This document shows, piece after piece, positions 48,545 to 59,211 of a DNA stretch of 64,000 nucleotides. Below the pieces are notes generated by a model, which saw only the letters and a list, made by a program, of their open reading frames with translations, was not told the origin of the DNA and searched no databases. The stretch comes from Capitella teleta. Taxonomy: Eukaryota; Annelida; Polychaeta; Capitellidae. The stretch lies in contig KB310426.1 of NCBI GenBank assembly GCA_000328365.1, forward strand, positions 28,951 through 92,950, given 5' to 3'. The position numbers and the translations under genes were made by a program. Every line of letters begins with the position of its first letter. Position 1 is the first letter of the stretch.

Positions 48545-48883
48545 GGGGGCACCGGATAGCTCAGTGGGTTAAACCGCTGACTACAATCCAATGCCGACCG
48601 TGGAAGTCTCGATCCCGGGTTCGAGACCCGATCAGGCCACGGGCGTTATGAGTGAAATAAATTCGTTATAATCGTAATTCTTCGTTGACTCTGCAGTGCT
48701 GCCCAACTGCATAACAAGGCGGGGCGCTGTGTACTACTGTCTATGGTGGTATGCAGGATAAAGAACCCTTGGGATTTATCGATAAGAGTAGGGGGAAACC
48801 CCGGTCCCGGGCCTTCTCTTCTGGCGCCCGTATCATCTGATCGGATTGGGTGGAGCCGTAAAACCCCATCACTCACTAACTCC
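48545..48883 (+). mobile_element. Full-length tRNA-derived SINE
   Basis: The 339-bp element is flanked by CCAGCGAAGATCGC at 48531-48544 and 48884-48897. The head GGGGCACCGGATAGCTCAGT contains an A box, and CGGGTTCGAGACCC is a B box. The body includes TGCTGCCCAACTGC and GGCGGGGCGCTGTGTACTAC. The 3' end is CCATCACTCACTAACT. The intact target duplication and close match to the 58.9-kb copy imply a recently active family. Confidence 0.92.
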
Positions 48884-49349
48884 CCAGCGAAGATCGCTGC
48901 GTGCAGCGCGAAATCATAACGCACTTTTTTTCCCTCACGAATTCGTCTGCAGATTATTGCATTGAATTTTCGTTCAAATAAAACACGTTTAGTTGTCACG
49001 AATTTCAGAACTCTTCTCTGAATAAATTTAAATTAATACGTTTACTCTAATACTTTTAGTCGAATTATACTTACGAATTCATGTTCTTCTGAGTTGAGAT
49101 TTTATACTAAACAAATAATAAAATATCCGAGTAGCTCTGCTTTAGACGAAAACTTGCCAGAACTACTAAATAGAATTATTAAAATAATTGGCATTTATAT
49201 CTGTTTCCCGTTTATTCAAAACCTACTGATGAATTCAAGTCAACAAATTCGCTCGTAAATATATTGATTTAACTTTAATCTTTTTGTTGGGGGTTGAAAC
49301 CGAGCCATTTGGTCGCTCAGTTCGTGTTTCTAAGGACGCTTCTGCTCTG

Positions 49350-49640
49350 CCTGACATACTACAGCGAGACTGAGGTTCGTAGATCTCGCCCGATTTATTT
49401 TATCTCTGCTACTTCTCATTATTCCTCGCTGAGCTGAAATGAATCTGCAAATTGCTGTAAAATGTTTTTTTTTTTCTTCTCCCACGTGCATCTCTGCATG
49501 TTTCGTGGTTAAGTGTCGTGCTAAATAATAATATTAGTATTATTTCCATCTAGCTGACATACTATAGAGTATAGTCTACAGCGAGACCCAGAGGTCCGTA
49601 GACCTCGCCCGATTTATCTGTGCTGATTTCTATCATACTT
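49350..49640. repeat. Duplicated 70-bp motif about 200 bp apart
   Basis: CTGACATACTACAGCGAGAC...CGTAGATCTCGCCCGATTTAT (about 49350-49403) recurs as CTGACATACTATAGAG...CAGCGAGACCCAG...GTAGACCTCGCCCGATTTAT (about 49553-49618), with an insertion in the second copy. A shorter echo (CGTAGAGCGAGAC) lies near 49686. No coding or known element was recognised. Confidence 0.45.
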
Positions 49641-50128
49641 TTATTTTTGTTCTGTTTTACTTTAATTTTCTGTGCGTTCACATACGTAGAGCGAGACACC
49701 AGTAAAAAAAAAATACCTCATAAATATGCTGCATATGGTTTGCCATGTAAAACTCGCCTATCCTTATGAAAAATTGCCTGTAATATGAACAGCTGCTTTG
49801 GTGATCTAATTAATTAATCTAATTAATTACAAATGTTGTGCGCTGTGTTTTCCTAATCAACGAACTGAGTGACATCGGAATTCTCAGATTCTCGTTTTGT
49901 CTAGAAGTTTGTTAGGTTCTTAGAAGGAAAGATCACATAGCAAAGGTCATTGAACTCGCCTGAGAGGGCGTGTGTTGGTCTTCTACTATATTCTCTGAAG
50001 GTGCGAATTTTGTAGGAATTCCAACATTTACGAGTAAAATTGAATTTTGAGAACATTGATTATATTTATTTCTCAATTCAGGTGAATTGTTCTCTTGTGA
50101 ATTTGCGTTGACGATCGCAAATCCCAAG

Positions 50129-51969
50129 ATGGAGAAGACCTTCGCTTTTTCCTCATCAGTCAGTGATGAATCTGTAAAACGGTGAATATTCTATTTTGTT
50201 GGTTATTTGTAAATAATAATTATTATTAATAATATTAATATATAATTAATTATATAATTAATATATTAATAATAATTATTCTTTCAGATCAGTTTGTCAT
50301 GGAAGAAATAGAATCAACAGGGTGAGCGAATGGTATTGATTATAATAATAATAATCACAAATGCCGCTTTCGTTTTACTCAGAAATTCATAATTCTGCTG
50401 TCAATTATAACATTTATTGTATTTGACTTATAAACTTTTAATTCTTTTTCAGGAGAATAGTCTTGATGTCATTACTTGTGAAGGTATTTCTTCATTTTCC
50501 AAATCCATTTGCATCTACAGTAAAAGTCGCTTATGAGTGACATAGGACAGACTCCAGAGCGCCTAAAGGAGTAGACGGCTCAGAATCTGCCCTAAGCGTC
50601 ATGATTATGTCACTGACGAATGTGTCACAATATCCCGAGGAAATGTTTGAACAGAATGAGCTCTTTCTGAACATTGATTTGTTCACTTTAAGCGTGATTT
50701 TTAATCTTCTCTTTGATTCATTTTACTATACATGTAGTGATACATACGGGCGTTTAATTCATTTCATTAGTAATTATTACACTATTATTACATAATTCAT
50801 TTCTGAGTAATTATGTTTGTAATTCAAATGCCACAATCTTCTGCAATTGGCTGAAGCCTGCTCATCAATTGAAACAATTATAATGAATCAAATGAATTTC
50901 TTCTGCTCCTATTTCAGCTTTTATATGAATTGAATGAATCTAATTTTCAAGTTATTTAATTTATTTACGATTTTAATTTCTGTTTCTTGCGGTTATTTTC
51001 AGATGGGGACAGTGCTGTGCAATCACACACGCAATCAAGAGTGAGAAAGTAGGTCAAACTCTGACCCCATTCATGACCCATTGACCTATTTATTCCTAAA
51101 GTGGGTCAGTTGCGTCATTGGATTCAACGCACCCTCGAAGAACCCCAACTCCTTCCAAACAGATTTCCCTCAAAGCTGCAAGACGAAAGGAAGATCTGTG
51201 AGAATGAAATTTCATTACTAATGAAACATTTAACTCTTGAAATTAATTGAACTTAACTCAAGTAATTTCTCACTTTGTCCATTGAATATCATGCAATGGG
51301 AATTCTCGCAATATATATTTTATTTCTGTGAACTCATTAACATAATTATGACCACAATTAATTCCAATTCTTAGAAGACCAAAGTAATTCAGTATGCAAT
51401 TTGAGTTTTAGCGAAACTTGAAAAGTTTTTTTTTGCTTCTTTGCTTAACAATTTATTTAATTATTATTATAATTTATCTAATTAATTAGTTAAAACTCTG
51501 TTTTCCGGTAGTTGACCTATATCTGCTTTGATTAAAGAGGTTTTACTTTTTCTCCATTATTTCTCTCGATGTCTTTTAGCGGCACTGCTTCCTGGCTGCA
51601 ATGGGAAGAAACGCCATTTGTTTCCAGGTGAATGATCAGCGATGAAGAATCAAAGCAGCATTTAAATTCTGATCTGATTTCAGAGAAACTTCAGCTGAAG
51701 TTGAGCAACATTCTTCAATGCCATCTGCCAAAAATGCAAACCAACATTCAGCATTTACAGCAATCACAGCGTAAGATACGCACGCAATACTGTCAGTTGA
51801 TTTAACATTTTAACTCACAGGGAATCAATACCAGTTGAGAAAAAGGACAAGAAAAATGAAGAGGAGGAGGAGGAGGAGGAGGAGAATGCACCGAATGAAC
51901 TCATCATGGAGTTCCTCACTTGTGTTATGCAGAAAGATTTCGTCAATGCTAAAAAACTCTGCAAGATGG
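50129..51969 (+). CDS. ERICH2-like gene (glutamate-rich protein), last exon not found
   Basis: Small exons with AG/GT ends join in one frame: 50293(or 50288)-50321, 50453-50483, 51003-51040, 51580-51627, 51684-51770 and 51821-51969. A possible first exon starts at ATG 50129 (MEKTFAFSSSVSDES, donor after 50173). The product contains FVMEEIESTGRIVLM, GTASWLQWEETPFVS, a Lys-rich then nine-Glu run, and NAPNELIMEFLTCVMQKDF followed by VNAKKLCKM. The last part resembles the conserved C-terminal helix of ERICH2 (ELM-EFL-AVM--DY--AKKLC-M). Exon 7 ends in phase 1 with donor GTGAGT, but no exon carrying the expected continuation (ILIYEP-like) is visible before 54 kb. Function is not established. The frame agreement across six exons is the main support. 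Confidence 0.65.
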
Positions 51970-52178
51970 GTGAGTCATTGTTGCCACTCATCAGTTAACG
52001 AGATAGTTCCCAAAGGAAATATTCCTACGCCACCCCTTCAACATGGACTGTGGGAATATACTAAATGAGCCCAGAACATTTGCTCAATGCTGAAACCTCT
52101 GAATGTGGAAATTTGTTCATCATCCGCCAGGTGGCGTCAGCTGATCATGTTCAATTCCCACGAACGCTCTCAGAATTA

Positions 52179-53354
52179 CAAGGGGTTTCGTTCCATTGCT
52201 CCCGGCACAGGGCCTTCCGCAGGCCATTTTAGCATAGCGGGGCTGCAAACGTGAATTGCCTGACACCGTGAAGCGCAAGCGTGAAATGCCACCGCAAGCG
52301 TACGATCAGCAAGGAAAGCGGCGGGAAATTCTTCGTGCCTGCTCGAAGCTCGCGAAAATTCGTCGAGTATTCCCGATGTTAACAGACAGTGGCTGCGCAA
52401 TGCTGCTTCTCAGAGTAGTCTGCGCATGTAGGCCATTGCTCCACTTACTTGCGGCCAATCAGAACACTCCGAACCGTGTCAATGACATATTTTACGTTCG
52501 CCGCTTGCGTCTGAACTTAGCTGAATGTTTATGAGAATGGTTTTGCTTTAGAGCATTTTTGCGGAGTTCGTTTTTCAATGGTCATCGATGATGTCGGGCT
52601 CAAAATGACGCGCTAAAATCCCGCGAGAGACGGCAACTTCTTGACAAACAATTACCAGATTTTTTGAGAAACGGGGGCGGGTTGAGTCACTTGAAACAAC
52701 GATAGTTATTGGCTTGACACCGCCAACTGTCTCTTATAGTTAATTACCTGCATATGGTCATGTGCTATTTTGTTTCTCTTATCTTGTTTCCCGTCCCCCC
52801 CCCTAGTGTGTGTATTGCAAGAGCAATACTTACCTCATTCAGTGATCTCTCAAACTGTGCCAGACATCTGCTGATTTATTTTATTTTATTATTTGAATTT
52901 ATTTCCCTGGACCTGGCTATGCTCAATGCTGGTCACTCACTTGTCATGTTGTGTTATATCATTCCAATATATCAAAGAATACATTAATATTCAATGTTTT
53001 ACAATATTAGTTGCATAAATTCATCGTTAATCATTTTTGGTGGGATTTGTGTCGCGTTATCCCTTTGTCCCGCTTAGCTTCCCAAGTGCCACCACAAGCC
53101 TGAAAAAAATCCTGCGGAAGGCCCTGTCCCAGCATCCCGATACGAGGCCTCCCTCTCAATTCCCCTCTTGCCTCAATAATCCCTCTGGGCATTATGTTTC
53201 TCTTCTCAAAACATGGCCTGAAAATTCGCCTTCTTATTTCGATGCTCATCGGAAGAGTTCTTCATGTTCAGATTCATCAAAATCCTTGATCTTTACGAGA
53301 TATTTTTAATATTTTGGGGAAAACTCACTTTTCCGCCAAGCGACCAAACCCCTG
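52179..53354. mobile_element. Possible non-autonomous DNA transposon (hAT-like ends)
   Basis: The left end CAAGGGGTTTCGTTCCATTG and the right end, reverse-complemented, CAGGGGTTTGGTCGCTTGG are similar over about 18 bases, and TTACA occurs at both borders (52176-52180 and 53355-53359). A 17-bp inverted match (ACAGGGCCTTCCGCAGG at about 52207 and its complement at about 53113) lies inside. No transposase is seen. CAGGGG-type ends resemble hAT elements, but the 8-bp duplication expected for hAT is not clear. Confidence 0.35.
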
Positions 53355-53399
53355 TTACATGCAATGATTATACTCAAGTAGCTGTGTGTTTGAACCTAT

Positions 53400-54150
53400 T
53401 AATTAATTATTAACCTATTAATTAAATTATTAATTATTGTAAGGTCTGAGTTATGTGAAATGATTTGCATCTGACTCTGATTAATATAAGCACAGATGCT
53501 GATGACCGACAAATGTTGACATCAATATGAATACATATCTTTATTCATGGGCATATTATGACATATATTATATGCGGAATAATCAATAAAAGAAAAAGAA
53601 AAATGAAAAATAGGAAATATCAATTGGAATACATTGAAGGAGGTAAAGGAAAGAAATTAGGAAGACAAAAAGAAGAGATTAATGCACTATTATAATTAAC
53701 ATTATAAAATTAGGAAGCAATTATTCATTATGTAACATTTGAAATCATAATACTCTCATAGTCAGAATAATAACGCATTATTATTAGAGTGAATATTGAA
53801 CATATATTATTATTAGTAAATGTCATTTATCATTAAAAAGAATTAATTAATTAATTTACTCCTGCATTAATTAGGCGTGAGAACGCCAGCCAACAATCGA
53901 TGGGACTCAAAAGAGGATGCTTAAAGATAAGATAAATTGATGTCGGTTATGACCAATATCATGCAATTAAAATACACAATAAAAAATATTAAATATACTC
54001 TAACGAGAGAGAAGAACAAACTTTCACGAGTCAAGTTGTGAAGACAAAATAAACACTTGGGCTTAACATGCGTTGGAAGAAATATGATTTAGAAAATGAA
54101 TGCTTCAAAACTATTCATATTTTGGTTTTAATACAAAAGTACAATAAATT
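53400..54150. other. AT-rich spacer between the ERICH2-like and ankyrin-cGLR genes
   Basis: Low-complexity AT-rich sequence. I searched by eye for an ERICH2-like final exon on the plus strand and for a poly(A) signal of the minus-strand gene, and found neither convincingly. Confidence 0.45.
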
Positions 54151-54152
54151 CA

Positions 54153-56133
54153 TTAATTTGTTAAATTTTTATGAAGCCTATAATATAAAGATTTAAATAT
54201 GCCATTAAGCCATCGTTGTATAGTTTTACTGCGTTCGTCATCGCATCTGGTCGTGCTGACACTTTTGAAGAGGAACATCTTTAGTTCATATGACGACCGT
54301 GATACGTAATCTGAATATTCAACATCACTATTCGATTTCTTTTTTACCAACTCGTACAGCCAACGCACTCGAGGAGAGCGAAGAGCTTTTGCGATGACGT
54401 AGGCCTCAGTGGCAGATGCTGGCAGCGATTTCATAATCACATCTTCGTAGTTAGTGAAGGAAACCTCGAAAGAGTACTCGTCCTGGTCGATGCTGTTTGA
54501 TATCATCGCATGGCACTCGCATTGAGTACCATCCACTTGAATCGGCTAGTCTTCAAGGTGCTGCGGAAATCTGATCTCGATGCCTTCAGCTTTATCCATC
54601 TTAAGTGGAATGCAAGGGACGAGATCGATTGAGATGAGGAGTGCCTTGTAAATCGGTCCATTGTACAGAATCGTCAGCGTCATTCCCACGTTCATAGCTC
54701 TGAGATGGACGAATGAAAACAAACAATCCTCCCAAAGTTCTGAATCCACGATAACTTTTCTCAAAACTGCGTTCAATTTGTTGTAGATCTTGTCTTTGTG
54801 TACATATCCGGTGTCTGTCATCATGGTCTTCATAACATCTTGTGTACTGGTCAACTTTATCAAATATGTATTCTTTGGATCAACTTCTGCCTGACAGTAT
54901 TCCGAGAGGTTCTTCATCACAAGCATGACATCAAACTCGTCTGGCCTTCCTGTCTTCGTCCCTTCTGCAACGCTTCCTCTTAACTTTGGCTCAAAGGCAA
55001 ACAAAGGAAATTTGAGGTTCATTCGATCTTTAATCTTCTCAATGACTGACGTCACTCCCTCTTGAACTTTCTGTATCTCATTTCGGAAACAGATATCTTG
55101 ATAATCTTGTAAACCGAGAACAGGAGACGCCAGCAAAGATCTGTACGTGTCTTCGATGTTTCCTTGTTCACACATTTTCCTCAGATATTTCGGCTTGTCA
55201 TCGTAATAGCTCAATAACGCTTTATCATTATAAGTATAATAATTAACTAAATTAAGATCTTCACCTGTGGATTTTTCGTCCCTGCAGAGGAATACATGTG
55301 GTGCAGGTGACTCATTGTTCTCCCTTAGCAGCTCAACGACATCCACATAACCAAACAGCATTGCCAGATCACATGCTGTTCTGCCATGATTGTCTCTGAT
55401 GCTTTTCTTGCATCCGTGTTTCAACAATATTTCGCATGACTTCATGCGCCCGACAGACGCAGCATAATGCAAAGGTGTTGATCCGTCCTTGTCTCTCGCA
55501 TTCAGACATTCATCTCCACTTTGCTCCAACATGAAATCAAGTGCATCGAACATTCCTGATGCAGCTGTGTGGTGTATAAGAGAAGCTTCGTGGATGTCGG
55601 TTTCTGTTGGGTTGAGTCCTGCTCTGACGTAAGCACGAAGCAGATCCGTCTCTGCCTCTGTGATATTCTCGTACAATTCTGGCTTCTTGAAAAACAAATT
55701 TCCTGACATTTTTTGCATATATCGATTAGAAAACACGACGTTAAACCCTGGAGTCCATCCAAAGACGTCTTTGGTATGCATCATTGATTCAGCAATAAAT
55801 TTTGTCATTCTACACAATGCTGTGTAAATGATTGAGGCTCTCTTATTGTTATTGAGATAGAACAAACTGGAGCTGTGCCAAAAATTCCGATTGAAATTTC
55901 AAGGATCGTTGATTGCGTTGTCACGAATGTATCTGAATTTTACCTCAGAGCACTCTTCCGATTTTAGCAGGGAGAACCATGGGAATTGATGAAAATGCCC
56001 GTCAACACGAAGTGGTTCGGAATACAAATCGGGGACGTACTTCAGAAACACATTCATAATGCTTTGCAGTTCATCATTGGCTCTCTTAAAGTGTTCAACG
56101 CACGCTGGTCTTGTAAATAATCTTTTGATTTAA
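54153..56133 (-). pseudogene. Mab-21/cGAS-like nucleotidyltransferase part of an ankyrin-cGLR gene, frame-broken
   Basis: This continues the ankyrin ORF upstream in a shifted frame (TRPACVEHFKRANDELQ). It then passes an in-frame TGA near 55904 and runs through three more ankyrin repeats (DKDGSTPLHYAASVGR) into a Mab-21 domain. The nucleotidyltransferase signature is GSVAEGT then PDEFDVML, with acid residues E310 and D312 of the 55865-54546 ORF. The third acid is D414 in SIDLVPCIPL. This equals the E-x-D...D triad of cGAS (human NEFDVMF). An in-frame TAG at 54546-54548 precedes the C-terminal helical part (PRVRWLYELV, SSYELKMFLF), which ends at 54153. cGAS-like receptors make cyclic dinucleotides on sensing nucleic acid. 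No intron is seen. Two stops and one frameshift suggest decay or sequence error. Confidence 0.8.
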
Positions 56134-57009
56134 TCTGCCGTAAGCCCTTGGATCAGCTCCATATTGAAGGAGGCAGTCAACAATGGATGGAACGTGACTC
56201 CGATTCTTATGGTCAGCAGCGCAATGAAGGGCGGTTCTTCCATCTTTGGCTTTTGATTCAGGGTCAGCTCCAGCATCAAGAAGGATATTCACGATGTCGA
56301 CATTGGAATATTCGGAGGCATAATGTAAAGGCTGCACCCCATTATAGTTTTTCGCGTTCACTGATGCACCATGTTCAATCAACTGTTGCACAATCAATCC
56401 TCGATTTGCAAATGCATCTCCCTTCATGCACGCACAATGCAGAGGAGATCGTGTCTCGTTGTCTTTAATGTTGGGATCTGCTCCGGCAGCAAGAAGAATT
56501 CTCACGATTTCAATATTTTCTGCTTCGACTGCCCAGTGAAGAGGCGATTGATCAATGCAGTCCTTGATGTTGGGATCTGCTCCAGCATCAAAAAGAATTC
56601 TCATGATTTCAATATTTCCTGTTTTGACTGTCAAGTGAAGAGGCGATTGATCGATGCAGTCCTTGCTGTTGGGATCTGCTCCAGCATCAAAAAGAATTCT
56701 CATGATTTCAATATTTCCTGTTTCGACTGCCAAGTGAAGAGACCATGGGTCGTTGGGATCTGCTCCGGCATCAAGTAGAATTCTCACGATTCCAATCTCT
56801 TCTTTTTCGGCTGCTAGGTAAAGAGGAGATACACCATACTCATCTCGCTTATTCAAATTTTCTCCACGTTCGATCAAGAATCGCATGAACTCTCCGTGCC
56901 TTTCATAACCAACAAGCTCAACTATTGCACAGTGGAGAGGAGTTTTCTTGAATTTCTTACGATTTAAAACAATCCCTGGATATCTCTTGAACGACACTGT
57001 GTTCCCCAT
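56095..57009 (-). CDS. Ankyrin-repeat N-terminal half of the ankyrin-cGLR gene
   Basis: The 304-residue ORF starts at ATG 57009; an in-frame TGA three codons upstream fixes the start. It begins MGNTVSFK, a good N-myristoylation motif (Gly2, Ser6). About eight ankyrin repeats follow (roughly residues 20-290), with the TPLHCA, SPLYLAA and GADPN hallmarks. Repeats at about residues 98-180 are near copies of a 99-bp unit. A one-base excess near 56127-56133 (an A run) moves the frame into the nucleotidyltransferase part, so as read the ORF ends early in RLNQKIIYKTSVR. It could alternatively be expressed as a stand-alone ankyrin protein, but the shifted frame continues in the same family. Confidence 0.8.
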   Translation of the reverse strand: MGNTVSFKRYPGIVLNRKKFKKTPLHCAIVELVGYERHGEFMRFLIERGENLNKRDEYGVSPLYLAAEKEEIGIVRILLDAGADPNDPWSLHLAVETGNIEIMRILFDAGADPNSKDCIDQSPLHLTVKTGNIEIMRILFDAGADPNIKDCIDQSPLHWAVEAENIEIVRILLAAGADPNIKDNETRSPLHCACMKGDAFANRGLIVQQLIEHGASVNAKNYNGVQPLHYASEYSNVDIVNILLDAGADPESKAKDGRTALHCAADHKNRSHVPSIVDCLLQYGADPRAYGRLNQKIIYKTSVR

Positions 57010-57265
57010 TGCGCCTCACGAAATTCCCGCGACAATTGTTTCCTCCGTTATAAATGTTGCATTGTGGGATGCGTCGTTCTTGGAAGTGGTTTCAGTTGTG
57101 ATCTCGTGTTGTACGCGATGGAACCTGAGAAATAGAATAATTGAGCATCACAGATCTGCATTCGGAATTGCCCACATCTTGGTCAGACAATTTCATGCTG
57201 TGTGCTAATTAATACAATATTGCAAAAGGGAATATGTTAGTACACATGTGAACAATTAAAGTTAT

Positions 57266-57385
57266 TGTTATATTGTTCAGAGAGGACACAACGAGATGGT
57301 TGCTAACCAGGTCAGAGCTGTATTAATATAACTGGGTCAAGGAGATCATAACGGCAAGAGCGCGGGCAAAGCATGGGATATCACA
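57266..57385 (-). repeat. 3' LTR of the gypsy element
   Basis: This 120-bp copy begins TGTTATATTG and ends ATATCACA, matching 62080-62199. A purine-rich tract (AAGAAGAAGGGTGA on the minus strand) lies directly inside it and would serve as the polypurine tract. Confidence 0.9.
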
Positions 57386-58198
57386 TCACCCTTCTTCTTG
57401 AACGGAAAACTTATAACTAGAGAAACACAGATCTATGCTGAAGGAGGCACAGACACAAACACATGAACACGCACACGAAGTTTCACATTTCTTCTATCAG
57501 GTGCTGAGGGCGTCTGGTGTGGCGATGCGGACGTTCGGGACGGGGAGTGGTGACAGGTGGTTGTGGATTAGGGTCCACGGCGGGCGGTTCGTGATCGAGG
57601 TTGGTAGAGTCAAAGTCTTCATCTGATGTGTATTCGTCACCAGGGTCAGGGAGCTGCGGGTCATGAGGTAGCTTCCTGAAATAAGTCGCGATTCTGGTTG
57701 TCTGTTGACCATTGCTGGATCTGGCAGTGATCATTGCTCCTTTGGTGGCGGTAACGATGAGTGTTTCTTTGCGAATGGCGGATCTACCTTGCTTGTTCAT
57801 TTTTGCTTGACGAGAACGGAATCTCTGCGAGCTATGTCTTGGCTGCGGGATTGTCTTGAGCTATTGGTATGACGCTTCATCTTCTCCTTGGCGATCTTGT
57901 CTTGTTGGCGAACAGCATGATCAGAGGGGTGAGGATCTTGCGATTGCGGCACTGCGGGCAAGTAGGTGACTGGATGGCGCCAAACATGAGGTAGTGAGGC
58001 GAGAACTTGGTAGAAATGTGTGGGGTGGCTCTGTAAGCCCGTAGAAAGTCCAGAACGGTTGTCTTCTGCCATTTCTTGCCTTCCACGTGAGCGGCGCGTA
58101 TAGCTTTGAGGAGTGGCTTGTTAAAACCTTCTGCTTGCGCGTTTGCCTGAGGCCAAAGCGGGGCGATCTTGCGGTGACGGATGCCACACTGGTTCATG

Positions 58199-58254
58199 TG
58201 AGTGATTGGGGTTTTACGGCACCACCCAACCCGTTCGGGTGATACGGGCGCCAG
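58199..58254 (-). mobile_element. Short 5'-truncated SINE insertion in the LTR element
   Basis: The 56-bp SINE 3' end is flanked by CACTGGTTCATG duplications (58187-58198 and 58255-58266). It shares the block GGGTTGGGTGG-GCCGTAAAAC and the TCACT tail with the full-length copy 0.6 kb away. It is an independent insertion, as its own duplication shows. Confidence 0.88.
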
Positions 58255-58879
58255 CACTGGTTCATGTATTCCGCGAATTCATGACCCTGGAAAGGGGGAC
58301 CATTGTCTGATTTAATGACACTTGGGAATCCAAAGGTGGCGAATACTCTCTTGAGCACGGGTTGAATGGCGGCAAAAGATGTGGTCTTGACCATCTCAGC
58401 TACTGGATAGCGCGAGTACTCATCGACAATGACCAGGATGTACTCTCCAGTCAGAAGACCGGCGGAAAGGAAATCAATGCTGAGTTCAAGCCATGGGTGG
58501 GCAGGCAGTTCAGACATCTGTTGAGGTGCAGCTGGGAGGGCTCTTGAGTTGGCCTGGCATGGTATACACATTGAGATCGTTTTTTCTACGGTCTTGTCTA
58601 TGCGGGGAAACCAAACTTTTGAGCGAAGGAGTGCCTTTGTCTTGCAGATTCCTTGATGACCGATGTGGGCCAGTTCGATCACCTGAGGTTGTAGCGACTC
58701 CGGGATGACAATGCGTTGGTCTCTGAGGAGGATGTTGCCTTGGTATACAGAGAGTTCACTTCTGATGTTGTGAAACTCAGGGTATGGAATTTGCTTGGCG
58801 CTGTGGGCCATGTACTGTATCACCGTTTTCAAAGTGTTGTCATTCTCTGTTGCAGCGGCGATCTCTTGAAGAGAGAGTG

Positions 58880-59211
58880 TGAGTGAGTGAGTGATTGGGG
58901 TTTTACGGCTCCACCCAACCCGTTCGGGTGATACGGGCGCCAGAACAGAAGGCCCGGGACCGGGGTTTTCCCCTACTCTTAACGATAAATCCCAAGGGTT
59001 CTTTATCCTGCATACCACCATAGACAGTAGTACACAGCGCCCCGCCTTGTTACGCAGTTGGGCAGCACTGCAGAGTCACCGAAGAATTACAATTGTAATT
59101 CACAATCATTACGCCCGTGGCCTGATCGGGTCTCGAACCCGGGACCTCGACCCCCACGGTCGGCATAGGATTGTAGTCAGCGGTTTAACCCACTGCGCTA
59201 TCCGGTGCCCC
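58880..59211 (-). mobile_element. Full-length tRNA-derived SINE nested in the LTR element
   Basis: The 332-bp insertion is flanked by TGAAGAGAGAGTG duplications (58867-58879 and 59212-59224). Read on the minus strand it starts GGGGCACCGGATAGCGCAGT (tRNA A box) and has a B box GGTTCGAGACC. A conserved body follows, and it ends in TCACTCACTCAC tails. It closely resembles the copy at 48545-48883. It is younger than the LTR element it interrupts. Confidence 0.92.

Noticed and set aside
48646-48999. Minus-strand 117-residue ORF
   Set aside because: It lies inside the SINE at 48545-48883, and similar frames occur in the other SINE copies.
50210-50280. AT palindrome (TAATAATATTAATATATAAT region) as a regulatory hairpin
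   Set aside because: Low-complexity TAAT sequence lies within an intron of the ERICH2-like gene. Such runs are common in this AT-rich genome, and nothing marks it as functional.
51835-52068. Plus-strand ORF with a long Arg run
   Set aside because: It is an out-of-frame reading of the GAG repeat in exon 7 of the ERICH2-like gene and runs through that exon's donor site.
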